Shown here piece after piece: positions 1 through 6,548 of a stretch of DNA of 8,698 nucleotides (its first letter is position 1; each line of letters opens with the position of its first letter). This DNA comes from Betaproteobacteria bacterium. Its GTDB lineage: Bacteria; Pseudomonadota; Gammaproteobacteria; Burkholderiales; Casimicrobiaceae. The notes below the pieces were generated by a model, which saw only the letters and a program-made list of their open reading frames with translations, ran no database searches and was not told where the DNA came from. Made by a program: the position numbers and the translations under genes. Location: NCBI GenBank assembly GCA_005888865.1, contig VBCL01000240.1:1-8698 (forward strand), in the 5' to 3' direction.

Positions 1-182
1 CTCTTCCGCGCGCCGGGCGGCGCAAGCGACTTGCTCCAGGGGTTGCTCGTAGAGCGCAGCCCATTGCGCGATGCGGCCATGTCGTGCCGAGACGCGCGGC
101 TGCCACAGCAGGCTTTGAAACGCTCACCGCTGCCGCAGGGGCACGCCGCGTTGCGCGCTATTCCCTGGCTCGCTGCGTTCAT
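1..182 (-). CDS. SEC-C zinc-motif protein, 5' part only (runs off left edge)
   Basis: The minus strand has an ATG at 182-180 that overlaps the stop codon of the kynureninase-like gene as ATGA. It opens a frame starting MNAASQGIARNAACPCGSGE, and residues 14-27 match the SEC-C consensus CPCGSGxxxKxCCG (Cys14, Cys16, Cys25, Cys26). This zinc-binding motif is best known from the C-terminus of SecA, but it also sits at the N-terminus of many bacterial proteins, some with TPR repeats, so the motif alone does not give a function. About 60 codons lie inside the window with no stop. After the motif the reading frame is uncertain: the nominal frame becomes rich in Arg, Ser and Pro and does not look protein-like, while another frame beginning at position 102 does. 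The ATGA overlap suggests translational coupling to the upstream gene. The motif is certain by eye; the downstream protein and its role are unknown. Confidence 0.75.
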   Translation of the reverse strand, partial: MNAASQGIARNAACPCGSGERFKACCGSRASRHDMAASRNGLRSTSNPWSKSLAPPGARK

Positions 183-1423
183 TGCCGCTGCGCTGCGACC
201 AGCGCTGCCGTCGCACGATCGAGCTCGTCGCTCGTCGTCAGAACATCCGGGCAGAGCCGCAACCAGGGGCCACGGGCATCGCTGGTGACCCCCCGTTGGG
301 AGAGCCTCTCGGCGCAGCGCACCGCTCCGCCGTCGCCCTCGTCATCGAGCCTGACGACGACAAAAGCGCCGCGGTTTTCGGTGCCGCCCGCCGCCTCGAC
401 GCCGTACTCACGCAATCGCCCGATCAACCTTCGCTGTTGCGCGAGCGAATACGCACGCAGGCGATCCACGCCGACTGCCAGCGTGAAGATCTGTCCCGCG
501 CGCGCCTGATACAACGGCAGAATCGCCGGTGTCGATTCCAAGAACGCGTCGCCGCCGGACGCGAAGCGCGGAGGATCGGGCCGCTCGTAGGCGAAAGGCT
601 CCGGCTTGGCGAACCAGCCGACGTCGAGGGTCGACAGCGAGCCGTCCAGATGGCGTGGATGGAGATACAGATAGCACCCTCCGGGGCCACCGCGCAGATA
701 CTTGTAGCTGCCGCCGATCGCGAAATCGACGTCGAGCGCCGCGACGTCGACCGGAAACACGCCCAGGGAGTGATAGACGTCGAGCAGCACTCGCGCGCCG
801 ACCGCGTGCGCCTCCGCGACGAGCGCCGGCAGGTCGGGCAGCACCTGTCCGGTGTTGAACAGCACGTGGGAGACCACGACCAGATCCGCGCCTCTCCGCA
901 CGGCCTGCCGCAGATCCTCCGCGGCGAAAAGCCCGTCTTCGCGGGGCTCGACCAACGTCAGCGCGATGCGGCCGCGCTGCGCATAGTGGCGCAGGATCAG
1001 GTCGATCGAGTCGAACTCGCCGCGAGTCGCGACCACGCGAGGTACGTTGTCGTAGCTGTTGAGGATCGCCCGCAGGCCTTGACCGGCGCTTGTCTTGGGC
1101 ACGATGCAATCGGCGCGCGGCGCACCGAGGAGGCGCGCGAGACGCTCCCGATACGCGTCCATCTCCACGAGCCAGTCGTCCCAGGCGTCGCCCAAGCGCA
1201 CCTGCCACAATTCGATCGCCCTGGCGACGTCGCTTGCCGTCGCGTCCAGCGGACGGCCCAGCGAGTGGTTGGCGAGATCGATCGCCTTGGCGCGGCGCGC
1301 GAGCACGCGCGAGAAAAGCGGCGCGACATGTGCGGCGACACCCGCTTCGGTCAACGCACCGTTGCCGAGCGCGACGAGCGCCGCTTCGATAGGGTTCGAG
1401 TCGAGTCCGGCGCTGGGTGTCAT
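179..1423 (-). CDS. kynU: kynureninase-like PLP-dependent hydrolase (aminotransferase class V fold)
   Basis: Kynureninase cleaves kynurenine (or 3-hydroxykynurenine) to anthranilate (or its 3-hydroxy form) and alanine in the cytoplasm. Numbering the 414-residue product from the ATG at 1423, visible family features are a HSLGR segment near residue 53, a FDSID segment near 137 where typical enzymes have FPSD, the PLP-pyridine Asp215 and His218 in LLDVYHSLG, Tyr240 and the Schiff-base Lys241 in SYKYLRGGPG, a GWFxKxEPFAY segment near 269, and a C-terminal WLRLCPD whose Arg389 lines up with the substrate-carboxylate Arg of known kynureninases. Length matches the family (about 416). It follows kynA by 19 nt, which supports a tryptophan-catabolic role. 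A TTG at 1435 would add four residues; neither start has a clear Shine-Dalgarno. The sequence is divergent from classical KynU, so an activity on another kynurenine-like substrate is possible. Confidence 0.85.
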   Translation of the reverse strand: MTPSAGLDSNPIEAALVALGNGALTEAGVAAHVAPLFSRVLARRAKAIDLANHSLGRPLDATASDVARAIELWQVRLGDAWDDWLVEMDAYRERLARLLGAPRADCIVPKTSAGQGLRAILNSYDNVPRVVATRGEFDSIDLILRHYAQRGRIALTLVEPREDGLFAAEDLRQAVRRGADLVVVSHVLFNTGQVLPDLPALVAEAHAVGARVLLDVYHSLGVFPVDVAALDVDFAIGGSYKYLRGGPGGCYLYLHPRHLDGSLSTLDVGWFAKPEPFAYERPDPPRFASGGDAFLESTPAILPLYQARAGQIFTLAVGVDRLRAYSLAQQRRLIGRLREYGVEAAGGTENRGAFVVVRLDDEGDGGAVRCAERLSQRGVTSDARGPWLRLCPDVLTTSDELDRATAALVAAQRQ

Positions 1424-1442
1424 CGACGCTGCCAATGACCAC

Positions 1443-2327
1443 TCAACCGCGTCGCGCTCCAGCGTCTTGCGGATGCTCGCCGATGGTCGTGCGCACGTCG
1501 ATGAGCTCCGGAAAGAATGCGTAGTCGAGCGCTTTTTTCAGGAACGGGACCCCTGACGATCCACCGGTGCCCTGCTTGTGACCGATGATCCGCTCGACGG
1601 TCTTCAGATGCCGGAAGCGCCAGAGCTGGAAGCTTTCCTCGATGTCGACCAGCTTCTCGCACATATCGTACGCATCCCACCACCGTTGCGGATCGACATA
1701 GATGGTCCTGAACACGGGAACGAGCTCGGCGTTCCGCGCGTAGCCTTGCGTGAAATCGCGCTCGAGACAGGCGTGCGGGACCGGCAGACCACGGCGCGCG
1801 AGATGGCGCAGGAACTCGTCGTAGAGCGACGGGGAGCGCAGCAGCGCGGCGAGCGCGTCGAAAGTCGGCGGATCGTGGCGAAAGACCTCGAGTGCCGAGG
1901 CACTCTTGTTGCCGAGCAGGAACTCGATCGCCCGATATTGCGGCGACTGGAAGCCCGAGGATTGCCCGAGCACGGGACGGAACGCCTCGTATTCGGACGG
2001 CGTGAGCGTCTCCAGGACGGCCCATTGCTCGAAGAGCTGCTTCTGGATCATCTTCACCCGGGAGAGCGTTTTGAAGCTCGCGTCGAGCTGATCCGACTGC
2101 ACGTAACGAATCGCTGCTTTGAGCTCGTGGATCATGAGCTTCATCCACAGCTCCGCGACCTGGTGCTGGACGATGAAGAGCATCTCGTCGTGGCGCGGTG
2201 GCCGCTCCGGCGTGCCCGAGAGCGGCTCCTGCGCGGAAAGCAGGCGATCGAGGCGCAGGTATCCTGCGTAGGTGAGCCGATCGCGAAAATCGGTGACGAT
2301 GCCCGGCTCGAGACGATCGTGTGCCAT
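1443..2327 (-). CDS. kynA: tryptophan 2,3-dioxygenase
   Basis: This haem enzyme opens the indole ring of L-tryptophan with O2 to give N-formylkynurenine, the first and committed step of the kynurenine pathway; it is a cytoplasmic homotetramer. Starting at the ATG at 2327 (MAHDRLEPG) the product is 294 residues. The key positions known from the X. campestris enzyme fall at the same numbers: Phe51 and His55 in MLFIVQHQ, Tyr113 and Arg117 in SEYEAFR, Ser124 in the LGQSSGFQS segment, Tyr131, the haem-ligand His240 in WRFRH, and Thr254 in the KQGTGGSSG loop. The enzyme should therefore be active. An in-frame extension to 2465 was rejected because it is an Arg-rich stretch overlapping the permease gene. 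No strong Shine-Dalgarno is seen before the start. The gene lies 61 nt after the permease and just ahead of the kynureninase-like gene; no formamidase (kynB) is present in the window. Confidence 0.97.
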   Translation of the reverse strand: MAHDRLEPGIVTDFRDRLTYAGYLRLDRLLSAQEPLSGTPERPPRHDEMLFIVQHQVAELWMKLMIHELKAAIRYVQSDQLDASFKTLSRVKMIQKQLFEQWAVLETLTPSEYEAFRPVLGQSSGFQSPQYRAIEFLLGNKSASALEVFRHDPPTFDALAALLRSPSLYDEFLRHLARRGLPVPHACLERDFTQGYARNAELVPVFRTIYVDPQRWWDAYDMCEKLVDIEESFQLWRFRHLKTVERIIGHKQGTGGSSGVPFLKKALDYAFFPELIDVRTTIGEHPQDAGARRG

Positions 2328-2363
2328 GGTCGATAGGTGCGAGAGGAGAGCTCCTATCTTACC

Positions 2364-2379
2364 CCGCGAGCGAGCGCGG
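2364..2379 (-). other. GC-rich hairpin in permease-kynA gap
   Basis: The 61-nt gap between the permease stop and the kynA start contains CCGCG-6 nt-CGCGG. It could form a short hairpin in the transcript, but no T-tract follows in the minus-strand direction, so it is not a convincing intrinsic terminator. A TAAGAT just downstream on the minus strand resembles a -10 element, but no matching -35 is visible. Whether kynA has its own promoter here is unresolved. Confidence 0.3.
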
Positions 2380-2388
2380 CGCGTCCGG

Positions 2389-4889
2389 CTAAGTCGCCTC
2401 GCGCAACGCCGCGAGCGGCGGCGCCCGGAGCGTGCTGCGCGTTCCGAGCCATCCGGCGAGTGCAACGCACACCGCGGCGCCGCTCACACCGATGACCCAG
2501 AGCAGCGGATTGAAGGCGAACGGGATCTGGAACACGCGATCGGCCAGCACAAAGCTCGTCGCGGTCGCACCTGCAGCTGCGAGCACGCCCGCCAGCGCAC
2601 CGAGCGCGAGAAACTCGGCGAGGTGCGCCGCCGAGAGCTGCCGTTGGCTCGCGCCGAGCGTGCGCAAGACTGCGGAGTCGTAGCGACGTTCATCCTGAGT
2701 CGCGGCGATCGCCGCCTCGAGCACCAGCACACCGCCCGCGAGCGTGAACAGAAACACGAATTCGACCGCGCGCGCAACCTGATCCATGATCGACTGCACC
2801 TGCCGCAGGAGCTCACCGACGTCGATCACCAGCACGTTGGGATAGGTCCGCACCAGCGTCGCGAGCCAGGCCGCATTGCCCGAATCGGCACGCACGGCGG
2901 TGATATAGGTCCGCGGCAGAGCGTCGAGCACACCGGGTGCGAACAGCGCGAAGAAGTTGACGCGGAAGCTGTCCCAGTCGACCTTGCGCAGGCTCGTCAC
3001 CTTGGCGCTCACGCGCGTGCCCACGACGTCATAGGTCAGGGTGTCGCCGACCTTGATGCCGAGCGTGTGCGCGATCCCCTCTTCGAGCGACGCGCCCGCG
3101 GCCGCCCCGCTCTCGCCGGCCTTCCACCATTGCCCGGTGACCACACGGTTGCCGAGCGGCAAGGTGTCGGTCCAGGAGAGGTTGAATTCGCGCTCTCCCA
3201 ACTGCCGGGCGCGATCGTCGGAGAATCGAGTGGTGGTGAACGGCGCACCGTTGACCTCGACCAGTCGTCCGCGAACCATCGGCCGCAGCGCCGCGTCGAC
3301 GTTGAGCTCGCGCTTGAGCAGCGCCGAGACGCCATCGACCTGATCGGGCAGCACGTTGATGAGGAAGGCGTTGGGCGCGTCCGGCGGCAGGCTTGCACGC
3401 CAATTGCGCATGAGGTCGCCGCGCACCAGGGTCAACAGCAGCAGCGCCATGATGCCGAGCGCCAGCGCGCCGATCTGCAGGCTCGAGCCGAGCGGACGCC
3501 GGCGCAGGTTCGCGAGCCCGTAGCGCCAGGTGTAGCCCCGATGCGGCAGCGCGCGCAGGAAGACGATCAACAGCCAGGCAGCGCCCGCCGCGGCGGCGAT
3601 CAGCGCCATGATGCCCCCGATCATGATCGCTCCGGTCTTGAGGTCCTGCGCCTGCCACAGGACCAGCACGCCGATCGTCGTCGCACCGATGGCATAGGCG
3701 AGGATCCCGCCGGCCCGCGGCAGGCCGAGATCGCGGCGAAGCACGCGCAGCGGCGGAACGCGCGACAACGCGACGAGCGGAGGCAGCGCGAAGCCGAACA
3801 ACAGCGCGAGCCCGGTGACGATCGGAGAGGCGAAGGACACCCATCCTGGCGACGGCAGATCGCCGTGGATCATCATGCCCAGGAGCGCGACCAGCAACTG
3901 CTGTCCGGCCAGCGCGATGAGTGTTCCGGCGAGGCTCGCGCAGAAGCCGAGCACCACGAATTGGATGACGAACAACGTCAGCATCTGCCCTTGCGCCGCG
4001 CCGAAGCAGCGCATCATCGCGGCAGCATCGAGGTGGCGACGCAGATAGCGCGACGCCGCCAGCGCTACGGCGACGGCGGCCAGGATCACCGCCACCAACG
4101 CCGACAGGCCGAGGAACTTCTCCGCGCGATCGAGCGTCTGCCGAATCTCCGGGCGAACGTCGCGAATCGATTCGAGCCGCTGCCCGCGCGAAAGCTGCGG
4201 CAGCGCCCACGCCCGATACGCGTCGATCGCATCGCCGGCGACGAGCAAGCGATACGCCGCGCGATTGCCGGGCTGCAGCAGATTCGTCGCCGGTAAGTCG
4301 TCGATGTTCATCAGTAGCCGCGGACCGAGCGACATCAGGCCCCCCGTGACTTCGGGGTCCTGCTGAACGATGGCCGCCACCGTGAGCGTGCTCTCGCCGA
4401 CCGTGAGCTTCGCGCCCGGAGCGAGCGCGAGGCGGGCAGCAAGCCGCGTATCCACCCAGGCTTCCAGGCTTCGCCACGACCCGGCGCCCCGGTCGCTGGG
4501 CGGCCCTCCGCAACGTCGGGCACGGCGAGCATCACCGCGCCGCGCAACGGGTACGTCGCGCCAACCGCCTTCACGTCGGCCAGCACCGCATCGCCGCCGC
4601 CTGGCGGCTGCACCATGCTGTTGAAGCGTATCACCGGCACCGTGGCGAGCCCGCGCGTCGCCGCTTCACGCGTGTAGTCGGACGGCAACGGGCGGTCGGC
4701 CGAGACCATGAGATCGGCGCCGAGCAAGAGGTTCGCCTGGCGCGTCAAAGCCCCTTTGACCCGATCGGCGAAAAAACCCACCGTGCCGACGCTGGCCGCG
4801 GCAAGCACGAGCGCCGCGATCAGCACCGACAATTCGCCGGCGCGCGCGTCGCGGGAAAGCATCCGAAGCGCGAGGCGAATCGTGTTCAT
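2389..4889 (-). pseudogene. ybbP: YbbP-like FtsX-family ABC permease, frameshifted by an 8-bp tandem duplication
   Basis: This is the membrane subunit of a MacB/LolE-like transporter (type VII ABC fold) that would pair with the ATPase upstream. The intact 5' frame starts at the ATG at 4889 (MNTIRLALRMLSRDARAGEL; GGGGG about 7 nt upstream) and encodes 142 normal residues to GRGEAW. It then runs 42 nonsense residues to a stop at 4335. The rest of the protein continues in another frame from VDTRLAARL at 4455 to the TAG at 2389 (688 residues). Joining the two gives 830 residues, a family-typical length. Seen in order are a TM helix at 21-40, a periplasmic domain, a central block of TM helices with two FtsX-like modules, a second periplasmic domain, and three C-terminal TM helices (VFLFTLAGGVLVLEAAIA and two more). 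Everything else looks intact, so the lesion looks recent or may be an assembly error. Re-initiation at the GTG at 4455 is conceivable but would lose the first TM helix. Confidence 0.9.
4456..4471. repeat. 8-bp perfect tandem duplication causing the frameshift
   Basis: Two adjacent copies of CCAGGCTT (AAGCCTGG on the coding minus strand) lie at 4456-4463 and 4464-4471. Eight is not a multiple of three, so the second copy shifts the permease frame. Removing one copy gives GEAW followed directly by VDTRLA, the kind of junction (GE-x-W-x-D-x-RL) I expect in YbbP-like proteins at this site. Confidence 0.93.
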
Positions 4890-4939
4890 GGAACGACCCC
4901 CACGCTTGCGGCCTCATTTATCAATTCGGCCGCTGCGCT

Positions 4940-4957
4940 GCCCCCAAATGCGGGGGC
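4940..4957 (-). other. stem-loop between transporter ATPase and permease genes
   Basis: GCCCCC-6 nt-GGGGGC forms a strong 6-bp stem in the 100-nt gap between the ATPase stop and the permease start. A direct repeat CAATTCG flanks it at 4922-4928 and 4959-4965. There is no T-tract, so it is more likely an RNA-processing or stability element than a terminator. The rest of the gap holds nothing recognisable except the permease Shine-Dalgarno (GGGGG on the minus strand, 4897-4901). Confidence 0.4.
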
Positions 4958-4989
4958 GCAATTCGCACCTTGGGGCGGCCCTGCGGCGC

Positions 4990-5682
4990 TCATGACCCGG
5001 TGCCGACCTGGTCGCCGATGAGCTTGCCGCCCTCGAGCGCGATCCGGCGTACGCAGCGCGAAGCGATGTGCGTGTCGTGCGTGACGAGGAGCAGCGTCGT
5101 GCCACGCTCGCGGTTCAAGCGAAACATCACGTCGGCGACTTCGAGTCCGGTCGCCTCGTCGAGATTGCCGGTAGGCTCGTCGGCCATCAGCACGCGCGGT
5201 TCGCCGGAAAACGCACGTGCGATCGCGACCCGCTGCTGCTCACCACCCGAGAGCTGCTTCGGATAATGCGTCAACCGGGCCGACAATCCGACGCGCGCCA
5301 GCCACTCGCGGGCCCGCGGCACGGCATCGTCCGCGCCGGCGAGCTCCAAGGGCAGCATCACGTTCTCCAATGCAGTGAGCGCAGGCAGAAGCTGGAACGA
5401 CTGGAAAACGAACCCCAGCCAGCGCCGCCGCAGCGCCGCGCGCGCGTCCTCCGACAGGCCGTTCAGCGCCGTGTCGCCGAGCCACACCTCGCCCGTCGTG
5501 GGCCGATCGAGGCCGGCCAACAATCCCAGAAGCGTCGTCTTGCCTGAGCCCGACGGGCCAACGATGGCAACGGTCGAACCCGCTCCGACCTCGAAGCTCA
5601 CGCCGTCGAGAATCGTCAGCGGCGCGTCTCCACTGCGAACGATCTTGGAGAGGCTCTGCGCACGAATGACGGGCTCGGTCAT
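4990..5682 (-). CDS. ybbA: YbbA/LolD-like ABC transporter ATPase
   Basis: This cytoplasmic ATPase powers an FtsX-type permease, here the gene 100 nt downstream. From the ATG at 5682 (MTEPVIRAQSLSKIV) it is 230 residues, normal for the LolD/MacB/FtsE class. All nucleotide-binding motifs are present: Walker A GPSGSGKTT at 42-50, Q-loop Gln94 in FVFQSFQLLP, signature LSGGEQQ at 144-150, Walker B VLMADEP with Glu169, a D-loop at GNLD, and the switch His202 in LLVTHD. The FQSFxLLPxLTALENVMLP segment is typical of the LolD/YbbA group. A stop-free upstream extension reaches 6309, but it overlaps tesA on the other strand and does not look like protein, so the internal ATG is used; AAAGG lies about 11 nt before it. 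The assignment to YbbA rather than LolD rests on the back-to-back tesA gene and the single large permease. The ATPase is intact although its partner permease is frameshifted. Confidence 0.93.
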   Translation of the reverse strand: MTEPVIRAQSLSKIVRSGDAPLTILDGVSFEVGAGSTVAIVGPSGSGKTTLLGLLAGLDRPTTGEVWLGDTALNGLSEDARAALRRRWLGFVFQSFQLLPALTALENVMLPLELAGADDAVPRAREWLARVGLSARLTHYPKQLSGGEQQRVAIARAFSGEPRVLMADEPTGNLDEATGLEVADVMFRLNRERGTTLLLVTHDTHIASRCVRRIALEGGKLIGDQVGTGS

Positions 5683-5863
5683 GATGGGAAAGGCCTTTGC
5701 GCAGGTCGACCTGACTGCAGTTGGGGCCGCCGCACCGCCAACCCAAGCGTGGCGCGATGGAACGGCGCCACGGGCGATAGGGCGCGGATTCTTCGTCGCG
5801 GCGCGCATTGTACCCCGTACTCTGCAGTGCTTCTTGGTATGCCGCGAAAGGCTAGAATGCAGT
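5683..5863. promoter_or_regulatory. divergent tesA / ybbA promoter region with three inverted repeats
   Basis: This 181-bp spacer separates two divergently transcribed genes and must carry promoters in both directions. It contains three perfect dyads: AAAGGCCTTT at 5689-5698, CAGGTCGACCTG at 5702-5713, and CGTGGCGC-9 nt-GCGCCACG at 5748-5772. The first two lie within 31 nt of the ybbA start codon, where a bound protein or an RNA hairpin could affect that gene. No regulator is known from the sequence, and no clear ybbA-direction promoter hexamers were found. Confidence 0.5.
5853..5858 (+). promoter_or_regulatory. possible -10 element (TAGAAT) ahead of tesA
   Basis: TAGAAT matches a sigma-70 -10 box at four of six positions, with TTCTTG at 5831-5836 as a weak -35 at 16-nt spacing. 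If real, transcription would start at about 5865, essentially at the GTG start codon. The message would then be leaderless or the start would lie elsewhere. The call is tentative. Confidence 0.3.
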
Positions 5864-6532
5864 GTGGACTCGCTCTTCTCGTCTTCGTTCCGTTGGACCC
5901 GGCGCGCCGCGGTGCTCGTGACCGCTGCGCTGCTGCTGTGTTCCGGCGCGCTCGGGCAAGCCGCGTCGCCGGTGATTCTGATCGTGGGCGACAGCATTTC
6001 CGCGGCGTACGGGCTGGCGCCCGGTACCGGCTGGGCGACGCTGCTGCAAAATCGGCTCGGCGCCGAGCATTTTCCGCATCGCGTTGTCAACGCCAGCATC
6101 AGCGGCGATACGACCGCCGGCGGCCGCGCGCGACTCGCGGCGCTCCTGGCGCAACATCGGCCAGCAGTCACCGTCATCGAGCTCGGCGGCAACGACGGCT
6201 TGCGCGGCGGGAGTCTCGACGCCATGCGCGAGAACCTCGACGCCATGGTGGTTGCCGCGCAGAAAGCCGGATCACACGTGTTGATCCTCGGCATGCGCGT
6301 GCCTCCCAACTACGGCCCGGCGTACGTCCAGCGCTTCGCCGGAATCTTCGGCGAGGTCGCCAAGGCACACAACGCCGCAGTCGTACCCTTCATGTTCGAG
6401 GGCTTCGGTGAGGACAATGCGATGTTCCAGCCCGACGGCGTCCATCCGATCGCCGCGGCCCAAGGCAAACTGCTCGACAACGCGTGGCCTGCGCTGAAAC
6501 CGATGCTCGGGGCAGCCACGAAGGGCAAATGA
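5864..6532 (+). CDS. tesA: TesA, periplasmic GDSL/SGNH acyl-CoA thioesterase / lysophospholipase
   Basis: TesA hydrolyses acyl thioesters and lysophospholipids in the periplasm. From the GTG at 5864 the protein is 222 residues. An Arg-containing n-region (RWTRR) precedes a hydrophobic core (AAVLVTAALLL) and a likely signal-peptidase I site near residue 34. The SGNH blocks follow: catalytic Ser44 in VGDSISAAYG, Gly81 in ASISGDTTAGG, Asn110 in IELGGNDGLRGG, and Asp191/His194 in QPDGVHPIAAAQ. Length and motifs match E. coli TesA (about 208 residues). No in-frame ATG exists near the N-terminus. The GTG has GAAAGG 13 nt upstream and gives a proper signal peptide, while a TTG at 5834 would add ten residues. 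The ORF stays open back to 5375, but that extension is antisense to ybbA. The divergent pairing with the ybbA-ybbP transporter is a conserved proteobacterial arrangement, consistent with the hydrolase and the transporter acting on the same lipid-like molecules. Confidence 0.94.
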   Translation: MDSLFSSSFRWTRRAAVLVTAALLLCSGALGQAASPVILIVGDSISAAYGLAPGTGWATLLQNRLGAEHFPHRVVNASISGDTTAGGRARLAALLAQHRPAVTVIELGGNDGLRGGSLDAMRENLDAMVVAAQKAGSHVLILGMRVPPNYGPAYVQRFAGIFGEVAKAHNAAVVPFMFEGFGEDNAMFQPDGVHPIAAAQGKLLDNAWPALKPMLGAATKGK

Positions 6533-6548
6533 GGGCTAGCAGGCCTCG

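Noticed and set aside
182..1438. Stop-free 418-codon plus-strand frame exactly opposite the kynureninase gene
   Set aside because: It mirrors the real gene codon for codon, has Arg/Asp-rich low-complexity content, and shows no family motif.
2364..2379. Intrinsic terminator between permease and kynA
   Set aside because: The hairpin has no T-tract on the transcribed side, so it is listed only as a hairpin.
2328..2465. 46-residue N-terminal extension of KynA
   Set aside because: It overlaps the permease 3' end and is a run of Arg/Ser. Residue numbering from the ATG at 2327 matches the known enzyme exactly.
2272..4296. Stop-free 674-codon plus-strand frame antisense to the permease
   Set aside because: It is rich in Arg, Gln, His and Glu with no recognisable domain, which is the usual antisense shadow of a GC-rich gene. 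The opposite strand encodes a clear membrane permease.
4440..4475. Programmed ribosomal frameshifting in the permease
   Set aside because: There is no slippery heptamer, and the lesion is explained fully by an 8-bp duplication; the extra bases, not a slip, separate the two frames.
5375..5863. N-terminal extension of TesA by 163 residues
   Set aside because: This part is antisense to ybbA, lacks domain features, and would bury the TesA signal peptide inside the protein.
5683..6309. N-terminal extension of the ABC ATPase by more than 200 residues
   Set aside because: It overlaps tesA on the other strand. The ATPase domain starts normally at the ATG at 5682 and has family-typical length from there.
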